Shown: one piece after another, positions 7,886 through 15,793 of the stretch
Position numbering within the stretch: the first letter of the stretch is position 1
How the letters are laid out: every line of letters starts with the position of its first letter
The notes under the pieces: model-generated
Told to the model about the DNA's origin: nothing
Database searches by the model: none
What the model saw: only the letters and a program-made list of their open reading frames with translations
Origin: Mesorhizobium sp. NZP2077
GTDB lineage: Bacteria > Pseudomonadota > Alphaproteobacteria > Rhizobiales > Rhizobiaceae
NCBI RefSeq assembly: GCF_013170805.1
Contig: NZ_CP051293.1
Span: forward strand, 3,850,001-3,914,000
Direction of reading: 5' to 3'
Length of the DNA stretch: 64,000 bases
Position numbers and translations under genes: made by a program

Positions 7886-8203
7886 ATGCCGGAGACCTAC
7901 GCACCCAAACGACGGGACTACCCGCTGTCCAATCTCAACGATGGCCGGCGCTTGGTCCGCGTGACGTGCCGATACTGCAAGCGGCTCTGCAACTATTTTC
8001 CAGATGACCTCATCCAGATTTTTGGCGATGTAGATGTCGACTCTTTGGCGCGCCGTATGAAATGCGAGAACGGCAAGGATCACGGTTCGCTCGATGTTGT
8101 AGCGTTTGCCCCAACTGGGCGCGAGGCAGTGGGGCTCCGGATTCGGCGACTAGTAGCGATCAAAATCAATCGCGTGCCGATTTGGCGAGACGATCCGGCG
8201 TAG
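7886..8203 (+). CDS. Conserved hypothetical zinc-binding protein
   Basis: A 105-residue protein with CRYCKRLCNYF near residue 28 and MKCENGKDHG near 59, giving a CxxC..C...H layout typical of a short zinc ribbon. Between them is the segment LIQIFGDVDVDSLARRM, which I recall as conserved in many Rhizobiales and plasmid-borne proteins of unknown role. A TTGACC box at 7851-7856 upstream could be the -35 of its own promoter, divergent from the SOS operon. It may be a small DNA-associated accessory protein. Confidence 0.65.
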   Translation: MPETYAPKRRDYPLSNLNDGRRLVRVTCRYCKRLCNYFPDDLIQIFGDVDVDSLARRMKCENGKDHGSLDVVAFAPTGREAVGLRIRRLVAIKINRVPIWRDDPA

Positions 8204-8325
8204 GCGCGCGCTAAGGTCGGTTTTGCACTGCGCGGTTGGATACCTGATAGGTGCACCACAGCGCCGCGGCGTGACGCTGGACTCTCATCGTCAGAGGACG
8301 CATTCTTCCCTTAAGGGAAGGGGTC

Positions 8326-8688
8326 ATGGGCACTTCTGTTCATGCTAACAGGTTGCGGAGGCGACGGCCTTGGTGGCGCTCGCTTCTGCGCTATCGTCTC
8401 GGCACAGTTCTGGTGATGCTCGCTGTCACTTCCGCGGCCTATTTTGCCGTCGATGTCCGGCATGATCTGCCCCGAGTTCATTCCTACGGTTCGTCGACCA
8501 GCAACTCTGCCGTTCGCAAGGTGGGCTGCGACATCAAGGGCAACATCAACGAGCGGGGCGAGCGCATCTATCACATGCCAGGCCAGGAATACTATCTGGC
8601 GACGCGCATCAATCCAACCCGAGGCGAGCGCTGGTTCTGCTCGCAATGGGAAGCGTGGTGGGCGGGCTGGCGTAAGGCGAAAGTGTAG
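8326..8688 (+). CDS. Membrane-anchored sunset-domain (ExoI-tail-like) protein
   Basis: A 120-residue protein. A basic N-terminus (NRLRRRRPWWRSLLRYR) precedes one transmembrane helix (about residues 28-44, LVMLAVTSAAYFAV). The C-terminal half carries CDIKGNINERGERIYHMPG, then YYLATRIN, GERWFC and EAWWAGWRKA. This is the short domain that often follows thermonuclease-like domains and occurs alone in rhizobia, with two Cys probably forming a disulfide outside the membrane. The biochemical role is unknown. It starts 5 bp upstream of the next small membrane gene's region and probably shares its transcript. Confidence 0.75.
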   Translation: MGTSVHANRLRRRRPWWRSLLRYRLGTVLVMLAVTSAAYFAVDVRHDLPRVHSYGSSTSNSAVRKVGCDIKGNINERGERIYHMPGQEYYLATRINPTRGERWFCSQWEAWWAGWRKAKV

Positions 8689-8693
8689 AGGGG

Positions 8694-8918
8694 ATGGCGA
8701 TTTTCCTTTTGCTTGTCATTGTCATCGTCCTAGTTGGGGCATCGGTGTTTTTTGGCGCTATGGGAATCGTCCTTGGACTGTTCGCCGCTGTGTTCGTCCT
8801 GGTCTATTTTTTCGGAATGACGGTCCAAGGGTTCCTAATCAGCTTCGTGGTCTTTCTGGCCGGTCTCTTTGTGTTCAACCTCTTTTTCCCGGACGATCGC
8901 CCGAAAGGCAAAGGTTGA
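8694..8918 (+). CDS. Small integral membrane protein
   Basis: A 74-residue, almost entirely hydrophobic protein (MAIFLLLVIVIVLVGAS..., FGMTVQGFLISFVVFLAGLF) with two to three predicted helices and a short basic tail (DDRPKGKG). It starts 5 bp after the sunset-domain gene with GAGGGG just upstream, so the two are probably translated from one message. No family recognised. Confidence 0.6.
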   Translation: MAIFLLLVIVIVLVGASVFFGAMGIVLGLFAAVFVLVYFFGMTVQGFLISFVVFLAGLFVFNLFFPDDRPKGKG

Positions 8919-9057
8919 TTGTTTGGGCTGCTGCCGATACGGAGAAGGCCACAAAATGTACTTCGCACACTCAAATCTTGCCGGATTCCCATAATAGACG
9001 GTCTGAGGTAGACTAACGGATAATCTGCAAGCTGAGTCCGGCAGATCGTGGGGGAAA

Positions 9058-9945
9058 GTGGAACTCAATACGACGCAGCTGTCGGCACTGACGCGCCTGT
9101 TTTCGTCGACCGTGTTCGGTGAACTGGCGAAGAAGGGGCGATCTCCGCTTTTGATGCGCCTGTTGGGCCACACGGTGGACGTGGCGCCCTGTCAAAGCCA
9201 TGCCACGATCGGCGATGCGTTCGAAGCAGCTTTCGCCGTGCTGAAGACTGCCGGCATGCGCAACGAGTATGTCTACCGTTCGGCACTTACCCAAAAAATA
9301 TTGATGGGCAAGCACTCGCTGCGCACTGCATCCATGCTGAATGAGTTTCGGGCCGGGACGTGCAAGGCTGATCTCGTGATCCTCAATGGGACCGCCACGG
9401 TCTATGAGATCAAGTCGGAGCGGGACTCACTGGCACGGCTGGCGAACCAGGTTCAGAACTACCAGAGGGTCTTCGCGACAGTGAACGTCATCGCGAGCGA
9501 AGATCACATAGAGGGCGTGCGCCAGGTCGTCCCCGGCGAGGTTGGGATCATGTGCCTATCCCGGCGCTATCATGTCTCAGTCGAGCGAGAGGCGATCGAC
9601 CGACCCGATCGCATCTGCCCGGTGACCGTGTTCGAATCGCTCCGGTCGGCAGAGGCGGCGGCAATTCTGAAAGCGCTCGGCTTCGACGTGCCGGCAGTGC
9701 CAAACACACAGCGCCATGGCGTCATGCGCGACCTTTTCGCCAAGCTCGAGCCCGCTCCGCTCCACAGCGAGATGGTGAGCACTCTCAAGCGCACCCGCAG
9801 TCTTGCGTCGCTCAGCGATCTAGTCGATCAGCTCCCGGCGTCACTTCATGCCGCGGCCCTGTCTGTGCCGGTGCGCCGCTCGGATCATGGCCGGCTCGTC
9901 GAAGCCGTGGCGACACCGCTCGATGCGGCGATGGCTTGGGCGTAG
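9058..9945 (+). CDS. sce7726-family protein, PD-(D/E)XK nuclease-like
   Basis: A 295-residue protein starting at GTG after GTGGGGGAAA. The middle shows the PD-(D/E)XK core: Asp105 (KADLVIL), Glu117-x-Lys119 (YEIKS) and Gln131 (NQVQNY), the arrangement of restriction-type nucleases. I recognise the family as sce7726, named for a Sorangium protein and usually encoded directly upstream of an sce7725 protein, exactly as here. The next start is 5 bp downstream, and the third gene is a RES-domain toxin-like enzyme. The activity is unproven; the fold suggests DNA cleavage or nicking within a defence or toxin-antitoxin-like operon. Confidence 0.85.
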   Translation: MELNTTQLSALTRLFSSTVFGELAKKGRSPLLMRLLGHTVDVAPCQSHATIGDAFEAAFAVLKTAGMRNEYVYRSALTQKILMGKHSLRTASMLNEFRAGTCKADLVILNGTATVYEIKSERDSLARLANQVQNYQRVFATVNVIASEDHIEGVRQVVPGEVGIMCLSRRYHVSVEREAIDRPDRICPVTVFESLRSAEAAAILKALGFDVPAVPNTQRHGVMRDLFAKLEPAPLHSEMVSTLKRTRSLASLSDLVDQLPASLHAAALSVPVRRSDHGRLVEAVATPLDAAMAWA

Positions 9946-9950
9946 CGCGT

Positions 9951-10895
9951 ATGTACAATCCTTATTTTCGGGGGAAGCAATTCGAACTGATCACGATCCG
10001 GGAGACGGCCGGGCTGATGGCCGGTGCCGGCTTCGTGCCGATCATCGAGCCGGTGAAGGAAGCCCTGAAGGGCCTCGAGAGGACGCTGCAGACGATCAGC
10101 GATGCCGGAGGTCGAGCGATCGTAATCGTCAATCCCTATCACGGCGACCATCAGGAAGATGGCGTCGGCATAACCAAAGTGCTGCAGGCCGACTATATCG
10201 GCAATGACGCGATCTCTGCTGGCATCCTACTGCGCAGCAACACGACCTTGGCCCAGGCGATAGCCGCCTGTGAAGCTCATAAGGACCACAATCCGACATT
10301 TGTGCATGCTGGGTTCACGTCACAGAAGGCGCTGGCCGAATATCTCGGCGAAGACCTGCCGGCTTCGCAGCATGTGTTCATCGAGGAACACGCGAACACG
10401 CTCTATCGCAAACATTTCGACGGCAGCACGCGCGTTCTCATACGCGATGGCTTCAAGCGTCTAAAAAATGCTGAATATGCGAAGACCCCTGTCGAGGAAT
10501 TCTCCGAGCTACACCTCACTTACAGCAGCGATCTGAACATGGCCGGCTTTGGCGATTTCCTGGTCGTGGGGGATAGCTATTCCGAGAGCGGCGGCCCGGC
10601 CTATGCGGTTGCGATCCACCTCACCTTCATTGATCCCGACAAGGACGACGTGATGTACATCTATCACTTCGTCTCGACATCGAACGACACGCCTACCGAC
10701 CCGGCAGGCAAGTTCGCGCAAGCGCTCAAGAAGCTCATCGACAAGCTCAACACCGGAAACTCCAAGCTGCTTGAGACCGATGCGATCAAGGAGTTTCGCG
10801 ACCTCCATGCGAAGGGCCACTTCCCTGGCCTCGGTCATGTTAAGAAACTCGCGATGAAGCATCATATCGAGACGCTCGCCGGCTATCTGGGCTGA
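9951..10895 (+). CDS. sce7725-family (beta protein) partner
   Basis: A 314-residue protein starting MYNPYFRGKQFELITIRE. The N-terminal YFRGKQFEL, then FVPIIEPVKE and IVIVNPYHGDH, are hallmarks of the sce7725/beta-protein family (named after a phage beta protein). Strand-helix alternation suggests a TIM-barrel-like fold. The family nearly always follows sce7726; function unknown. Here the gap to sce7726 is 5 bp and to the RES gene 8 bp, so all three are one operon. It may act as sensor, antitoxin or structural partner of the nuclease. Confidence 0.85.
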   Translation: MYNPYFRGKQFELITIRETAGLMAGAGFVPIIEPVKEALKGLERTLQTISDAGGRAIVIVNPYHGDHQEDGVGITKVLQADYIGNDAISAGILLRSNTTLAQAIAACEAHKDHNPTFVHAGFTSQKALAEYLGEDLPASQHVFIEEHANTLYRKHFDGSTRVLIRDGFKRLKNAEYAKTPVEEFSELHLTYSSDLNMAGFGDFLVVGDSYSESGGPAYAVAIHLTFIDPDKDDVMYIYHFVSTSNDTPTDPAGKFAQALKKLIDKLNTGNSKLLETDAIKEFRDLHAKGHFPGLGHVKKLAMKHHIETLAGYLG

Positions 10896-10903
10896 GACTG
10901 GAA

Positions 10904-11968
10904 ATGTCCAAACGGCGATGCTGCCCGGAATGCTTCGACGATCGCGGCCTTCGTGAGCAGATCTTCCCATTCCTTGGTCCTGAGCACGGCACCTGCAGTT
11001 TCTGCGGCACGCCCGACGTTGACCTCCTCGAGCCGCTGGCGCTGGCACCCTTTTTCGGGCTGGTCGTTAACGTCTATGAGCGAAGCGAGAACGGCAAGTC
11101 GCTCGCCGAGTGGATGAAGGGGGACTGGCAGCTGTTCTCACATCCAGCTATGGACGTCGCGCACGCCAAGGAGTTGCTCGCCGAGATACTCGACGACGGC
11201 GAGATTGTGCGCGCGTCGTTCGTGCCATCGCCCAGCTACAAAAGCGAAGGGCTGGTGCAGTGGGAGACGCTGCGCGACGAGATGATGTACCGGAATCGTT
11301 GGTTCCTGGACATGAGCCTTGATACTGACCGCTTGCGCCAGCTCCTCGACCATCTCCCGGCCGCAGATCTGCCACGGAAATGGTTTCGCGCCAGGATTCG
11401 CGCCGGCGATGAAATCTATGAAATCGACAAGATGGGCGCGCCACCCAAGCGCCTGGCGTCGCACGGTCGCGCCAATCCGGCAGGCATCCCGTATCTTTAC
11501 CTGGGATCAATGCCAGAGACGGCGGCCGCAGAAATTCGACCCCATACAGGCGAGGTCGCCTGTGTCGCGGACTTCACAATTCCGGAAATCCAGGCTGTCG
11601 ATCTGCGCAATCCGCGCAAGCTTGTGTCTCCCTTCATCCTCGAAGATGCCGGCGCCATCGGCCAGCTGCGCGCAGATCTGCCGTTTCTTGAGCGACTCGG
11701 TGAGGAGCTGACCCGACCCGTGCTGCCGTCGGGCGCCGCGATCGATTACATCCCCAGCCAGTATCTTTGCGAATTCATCAAAAAGAGCGGCTTCGACGGT
11801 GTTGTTTATCGCAGCTCAGTCAGTGACGGCATCAACTTGGCTCTGTTCGACCCCACCAAAGCCCAAGGCGGCGGCGTTTCCATATACAACGTCGACCGAG
11901 TCTCTGTTCAAGTCTCGCAAGCCGTAGAACCAGGCGCGGGCAGGAGAACACGAAGCGGCGACGGATAA
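10904..11968 (+). CDS. RES-domain NAD+ phosphorylase-like protein with zinc N-terminal domain
   Basis: A 354-residue protein. Residues 1-50 hold CCPEC and CSFCG, two knuckles of the HEPN/RES N-terminal domain type 1. The C-terminal half holds a RES fold: KWFRARI (the Arg), GRANPAGIPYLYLG, ETAAAEIRP (the Glu) and YRSSVSDG (the Ser). RES proteins degrade NAD+ by phosphorolysis and act as growth-arresting toxins. There is no small Xre/MbcA-type antitoxin next to it; instead it is the third gene after sce7726-sce7725. I infer that NAD+ depletion is the output of this three-gene operon. Confidence 0.85.
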   Translation: MSKRRCCPECFDDRGLREQIFPFLGPEHGTCSFCGTPDVDLLEPLALAPFFGLVVNVYERSENGKSLAEWMKGDWQLFSHPAMDVAHAKELLAEILDDGEIVRASFVPSPSYKSEGLVQWETLRDEMMYRNRWFLDMSLDTDRLRQLLDHLPAADLPRKWFRARIRAGDEIYEIDKMGAPPKRLASHGRANPAGIPYLYLGSMPETAAAEIRPHTGEVACVADFTIPEIQAVDLRNPRKLVSPFILEDAGAIGQLRADLPFLERLGEELTRPVLPSGAAIDYIPSQYLCEFIKKSGFDGVVYRSSVSDGINLALFDPTKAQGGGVSIYNVDRVSVQVSQAVEPGAGRRTRSGDG

Positions 11969-12076
11969 AGGCGGGCGGGCGACAGCCCGGCATCCCACTA
12001 CAGCAACTCGACCTTGTTTCGCACTTGACGATACCTCAAGCTGATGATGTTTGGTCCCCTAGAGGGAGCCAACACA

Positions 12077-12622
12077 ATGCAGTTGATTAATCCGTTTCGC
12101 ACAGGGCTTCTCAAGGATTGCGAGAAGGGCGATCTCATCGCGCTGAGCTCTTCAGAGCGGCAGCGACCGGCCTATGCCGTGCTATCGCATTTCATCAGCG
12201 ATCAAGGCGACCATCTCGCGGTGCTGGCAGTCCTTCGACCATCAGACCAGGACCCGCCAAATCTCAGGGTGATCAACAGCCACAACGACTGCATCAATCT
12301 CGGATCGAAATGGATATTCGAAGTCGAGATGCCGGATGCGGCGGCGGCTGGTAGTGGATTCGAGGAGGATGGTTCGAGGCCAGGCATCGTGACAATCGCC
12401 GGCAGCGCCCCGATCATTAGGCTCGGCCGTGAGCCCGGAGACACTCGTTCGCCGCCATCACATTTCAATTTTTCCACGATGCAGGCGGAAGCCGCCGCGC
12501 CGCGTGGATACACTGTCTCGGTAGGCCGGTGGGCTGTTTGGCTAAACGAGGAGAAGCGGAGCCGTGTCGACGCCGAACCGCTGTTTCGGTGGCCTACTCA
12601 GACCGCACGGACGCCGGCCTGA
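12077..12622 (+). CDS. Hypothetical protein
   Basis: A 181-residue soluble protein; start MQLINPFRTG chosen for the GAGGGAG ribosome binding site 8 bases upstream rather than the ATG at 12044. The first 90 residues look like a compact beta-rich domain (ALSSSERQRPAYAVLSHF, HLAVLAVLRP); the rest is low-complexity and probably disordered. No family recognised. Its 3' end overlaps the convergent RHH gene, so one of the two C-termini may be longer than the natural product. Confidence 0.5.
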   Translation: MQLINPFRTGLLKDCEKGDLIALSSSERQRPAYAVLSHFISDQGDHLAVLAVLRPSDQDPPNLRVINSHNDCINLGSKWIFEVEMPDAAAAGSGFEEDGSRPGIVTIAGSAPIIRLGREPGDTRSPPSHFNFSTMQAEAAAPRGYTVSVGRWAVWLNEEKRSRVDAEPLFRWPTQTARTPA

Positions 12623-12862
12623 AAAGGCGTGTTTTCGGAAACCGAACGCCCGGCAGTTCACTCGGCCTTGAAGCACCTGGTGGCGGCGCAACCAGTCACG
12701 AACGATCAGCCGAACGGCTTCCGGCCGCGTGACGTCATGCTCGGCAACGAATTGATCGACGCCGTCGAGCAAGTCCGGCTGCAAGCGGACCATGATCGGC
12801 ACGCCCTTTCCGGTTGGGGCGGGGCCGCGTTTCTTTGATACCACGGTTTCTTGCTCTGGCAT
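12542..12862 (-). CDS. Ribbon-helix-helix DNA-binding protein
   Basis: A 106-residue protein. Residues 10-65 read KKRGPAPTGKGVPIMVRLQP, then LLDGVDQFVAEH and TRPEAVRLIVRDWL: a CopG/Arc-type beta strand followed by two helices, with a typical rhizobial lead-in. It probably binds DNA as a dimer, as a repressor or antitoxin. The tail beyond about residue 66 is Arg/Pro-rich and overlaps the convergent gene, so it may be an extension caused by loss of the original stop. No toxin gene is adjacent. Confidence 0.7.
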   Translation of the reverse strand: MPEQETVVSKKRGPAPTGKGVPIMVRLQPDLLDGVDQFVAEHDVTRPEAVRLIVRDWLRRHQVLQGRVNCRAFGFRKHAFSGRRPCGLSRPPKQRFGVDTAPLLLV

Positions 12863-12959
12863 AAAACTCTGATATCACAATTCTTGCTCTCACGGAAGCA
12901 CTGGGGCTGACGTGACGGTGCCGTACCCGCCGTCGAAAGGCTGCGGGCCGGTTCCCCGC

Positions 12960-13457
12960 TTAGACGGCAGTTGGTTCGAATTTGCGCACATATTGCAGCA
13001 CTGGCACTTCAGCAAATTTGTCGATGCCAGCTTCCGGCTGGTTTGAGATCGTCGCTGCGGCTACTGCTTGCGAGACTGGATTGTCGGCACCGACGACAGC
13101 CTCCACAAAGAATGTGTGGACGTTTGCATTGGCAAAGCCATGCTTGAGCTCTGCAAGGGCTGCTGTGACCACCTCTTTCGCGCGTCCTTGGTTTCGACAT
13201 TGCTCGGGAACAGCGTATCCGAGCTGGAAACACGGGAGCCCTTGCATAGGCTCAGCCACCGCCAAGATGGCGATTGCTGTTACCGTGCCATCTTTTTGGA
13301 TGCGCGCGTAAGTGAACCGAGGACTCCCAGCGGGCTGATCTAGCAACACGTAAAGATCAGGGTCTAGTTTGCAGTGCTCAGGAAAAATCTCCCCATCTGC
13401 AAGGGCTTTCTGGAACGATACCAGTCCAACGGCAGGGTCGGTTAGCTGTTGCGTCAT
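12960..13457 (-). CDS. GNAT-family acetyltransferase-like protein
   Basis: A 165-residue protein. A central strand-loop-helix (FQLGYAVPEQCRNQGRAKEV, with the loop in place of Q/RxxGxG/A) followed by AALAELK, then FVEAVVGADNPVSQAVA, matches the acetyl-CoA binding core and C-terminal arm of GNAT enzymes. The substrate cannot be told. The CoA-binding loop is slightly off consensus (CRNQGRA). Monocistronic, on the reverse strand. Confidence 0.65.
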   Translation of the reverse strand: MTQQLTDPAVGLVSFQKALADGEIFPEHCKLDPDLYVLLDQPAGSPRFTYARIQKDGTVTAIAILAVAEPMQGLPCFQLGYAVPEQCRNQGRAKEVVTAALAELKHGFANANVHTFFVEAVVGADNPVSQAVAAATISNQPEAGIDKFAEVPVLQYVRKFEPTAV

Positions 13458-13519
13458 AAGATAAACTCCATCGATCTACCAGCCAGCTCGGCGGCGTGCG
13501 CCGGGCGCAATTGCCTTCC

Positions 13520-14014
13520 TCACGGTTTCACGACCCTGCCTCGATATTTGGGGCAGAGCATTGTGAAAGCTGGCGCGGCGAAGATCCCGCCGGATGCACA
13601 GTTCGCCTCGACGGGCATTTTGAAGGTCATTTCCCCCAACCTGAGGGTGCCCTTGGTGCAATTTGCCTCCGCGCTAATTTCGTCGCCAAGGAGGGCCACC
13701 TTCGTTTCTCGAATGCACTTTTCCGGTGACGAGAAGCTGCCTTGGTCCACGTAGCCTTCATGGCACGCCTTAACGATATCCGGTTCGCTGAACTTTGCCC
13801 TGGCCCGCGCATGCTTGGTGTTAATGCCCGTAAGCTCGATAACGGTCGCAGGGGGCTCGATACAGCTTCGCTGTAGCTCGGCGCCTAATGCCGCGGCGGC
13901 AAACGAAGAGAATCCGGCGGCGAAGATGAAGGCTCTAATCGAGGACATCTTCAGGAGCGCCAAAAGAGCGGAGATCGACCACCGACGCGGTTTGTTTAAC
14001 GTCCCGTCCGACAT
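13520..14014 (-). CDS. Hypothetical exported Cys-containing protein
   Basis: A 164-residue protein; the start at 14014 (MSDGTLNK) has a strong GGAGGAAGATCC site upstream. An N-terminal hydrophobic stretch (AFIFAAGFSSFAAAALGA) looks like a signal peptide cut near AALGA. The mature part has several Cys (SCIEPP, KACHEGY, KCIRETK, ANCTKG, ANCASG, LCPKY), consistent with disulfides in the periplasm. No family recognised. It starts 93 bp downstream of tRNA-Ser on the same strand. Confidence 0.6.
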   Translation of the reverse strand: MSDGTLNKPRRWSISALLALLKMSSIRAFIFAAGFSSFAAAALGAELQRSCIEPPATVIELTGINTKHARARAKFSEPDIVKACHEGYVDQGSFSSPEKCIRETKVALLGDEISAEANCTKGTLRLGEMTFKMPVEANCASGGIFAAPAFTMLCPKYRGRVVKP

Positions 14015-14106
14015 GGATCTTCCTCCGGGTATCTCGTTGTTGGGCGGTTGTTCCTTGTCGACGGCTTGCCCAAGTAGCAGTTCGCTGATCTGCGTGTCGC
14101 GGGTAC

Positions 14107-14196
14107 TGGCGGAGCGAGTGTGATTCGAACCCACGGTACCGTTCCCGGTACGGAAGTTTTCAAGACTTCTGCCTTAAACCACTCGGCCATCGCTCC
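14107..14196 (-). tRNA. tRNA-Ser(TGA)
   Basis: The reverse complement is a complete 90-nt type II tRNA: acceptor GGAGCGA pairs TCGCTCC, discriminator G, encoded CCA; D arm GGCCGAGTGGTTTAAGGC; anticodon loop CTTGAAA with TGA; long variable arm (TACCGGGAACGGTA); T arm GGGTTCGAATCAC. It lies inside the 39-kb island, unusual for a tRNA that is normally part of the backbone. Confidence 0.95.
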
Positions 14197-14386
14197 AAAT
14201 GTGATATTTACGTGATATTTTCCAGATCTCGATCCCCGTCTGATACCAGACTTCTGCGGTTTCTTCCTCGCTTTGCAACGGTTTTCAAGACCAGAGCCCA
14301 CAAGAGGCCGGGCATTTCCTATTCCTGCCCTATTCAAAGATATTTCTGATTTCTGGGAAAGGGCGAAGGAACTTATGAAATCAAGA

Positions 14387-14431
14387 GGCTGGGGAACCTG
14401 GATTCGAACCAGGACTAACGGAGTCAGAGTC
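14387..14431 (-). pseudogene. 3' half of a tRNA-Gln(CTG), 5' half missing
   Basis: The reverse strand reads GACTCTGACTCCG (anticodon arm, CTG), TTAGT, a T arm CCTGGTTCGAATCCAGG, then TTCCCCA and discriminator G, followed by CCT where CCA would be expected. The 5' acceptor strand and D arm are missing; the break lies at the 5' side of the anticodon stem. Same geometry as the tRNA-Glu half at 604-651, consistent with a former integration junction. Confidence 0.75.
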
Positions 14432-14556
14432 GTTCATCATCAGGTCCCGAACGCCTGCGTTCCGCCTTCGTACGAAGGGGTTGTAGCAGGTCGTTCTTGG
14501 CCCATAGCGTTCCGGTAGGTCGCGCATGCCGCGCTGGATACTGATTCAGGCTCACC

Positions 14557-14710
14557 ATGAGCAGATATGACCTCGATCGACTTCGAGTGGCGCGTGATCG
14601 AGCCGCTGCTACCCAACAGCCGAGAGAAGTGCCACGCGTTGACAATCGGCGTGTGCTAAATGGAATCTTCTTCGTTCTGCGCTCCGGCGCGCCATGGAAA
14701 GCCGCTAGTC
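14557..14710 (+). mobile_element. Remnant of an IS5-family transposase
   Basis: Starts MSRYDL; the adjacent frame continues DFEWRVIEPLLPNS; the first frame resumes with VPRVDNRRVLNGIFFVLRSG and APWK, the N-terminus of IS5-type (IS427-like) DDE transposases. At least two frameshifts and loss of everything after about residue 50, including the DDE core. No terminal inverted repeats identified. It is a dead insertion-sequence fragment. Confidence 0.7.
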
Positions 14711-14764
14711 GGTGGCGGCGAGGCAGGCCTATTGCTGTCACCTGCCGACGTTGCGGGTCCGATC

Positions 14765-15022
14765 TCACTTTCTTGCGTCCGGCTTCCGCATCGCAATGGC
14801 AGGACCGTGGTCGGCAGTAGACGGCAGAAATACCACCCCGGCTTTCTCGAGCGCTGTTCGAACCCTGTCCACTACGTCGAACGCAACCCCCTTTCCGCCA
14901 GCTTCGATCCTGACGATCGTCTGACGGCCAACCCCCGCGCGCTCGGCCAGGTCTTCCTGGCTGAGTTCCAGCAGCGCCCTCGCTACCCGCATCATCCGGA
15001 TGGTATCGGAAAAGGACTCCAT
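14765..15022 (-). CDS. XRE-family helix-turn-helix regulator
   Basis: An 85-residue protein. The core IRMMRVARALLELSQEDLAE, then GVGRQTIVRIEAGGKG, is a standard Cro/C1-type helix-turn-helix (ALLELSQEDLAERAGVGRQT). The C-terminal DRVRTALEKAGVVFLP segment is typical of small single-domain XRE repressors, in which the helix-turn-helix is followed by the phrase I.F.P. It could regulate the island or be an orphan antitoxin; no partner is adjacent. Confidence 0.8.
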   Translation of the reverse strand: MESFSDTIRMMRVARALLELSQEDLAERAGVGRQTIVRIEAGGKGVAFDVVDRVRTALEKAGVVFLPSTADHGPAIAMRKPDARK

Positions 15023-15257
15023 CGGCCAACGAAGCGAGTAGCGAACTTCGTGTCAACAATTGGGACATTATGTACCAAATTATGGACGTAAGGATTCGAA
15101 TCAGGTACATAGTGACCACACCGGGGACGCGATCCCGATCTCACGCCGGAAAGTCGGCGATTCGGGCACTGCGGGTAAGAGCGAGTTAGGGGGCGAGCAG
15201 AAGGTGGCGGACCGCAAATGGACGCGGCCCTATGAGCGATGCGAGAAGAGAGACGTC
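15023..15257. other. Intergenic region upstream of the XRE gene
   Basis: Contains the likely XRE promoter (15040-15090 has TTGGGACATTATGTACC and related AT-rich runs, possibly an operator) and no convincing gene. Confidence 0.35.
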
Positions 15258-15470
15258 ATGCTGCGCTTTGGACCAAACATCGATCTTGATCTGACAGCTT
15301 TCGGGGAGGAAAGAGTCCGGCTTGAGGCTCTGGTCGCCGACCTTTGGCACGTTAGTCTCAACAAGCGCCCGGCGTCGAGCGCCACACGTGATGCGCCGAT
15401 CCTGGAGGAATGGCGTTTGGCGCTTCGCCCGACCCTTTGCCTCACCGGATTGACCACAGGGCATCACTGA
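15258..15470 (+). pseudogene. Truncated DUF6634-like small protein
   Basis: A 70-residue frame: MLRFGPNIDLDLTAFGEE, then APILEEWRLALRPTLCLTGL and TTGHH before a stop. The phrase AP-L-W-P-CL-G-GH matches what I recall of the rhizobial DUF6634 family, which normally continues about 40 residues after GHP. Here it stops at GHH, and a possible continuation (TTGTLFF) is in another frame, suggesting decay. Family assignment is from memory of the motif. Confidence 0.35.
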
Positions 15471-15793
15471 CCGGCCTTCCCAGCTGATACCACCGGGACT
15501 CTGTTCTTCCCAAACCGAGTTGCTCGGAGAACATCCACAGGCCAGACGTCACAATCGCCCGTTGCTGGCCCGGAAGCTTCGGATGTGTCTCGAAGGATTC
15601 GTGAGATGGTGACCGCTCCGCAAACAGGAATCCCGCTCTCCGAACGTCTTTCGTCCGACGCCGACCGGGTCGCAGGCTCCACAGAACTCCAGGACTCCGT
15701 CGGAACATCGGACCAGAAGAACTGCCGATCAGTAGCCGATCGCGACGGTATCGATATGTCGGGGGCCAAGCCCTCGACCGATCGAGGATCCAA
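15471..15793. other. Intergenic region before the metallophosphoesterase cassette
   Basis: About 320 bp without a supported gene; it should contain the promoter of the following cassette. The GAGGATCC just before 15794 includes the ribosome binding site of the first metallophosphoesterase. No clear -35/-10 pair found by eye. Confidence 0.4.
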
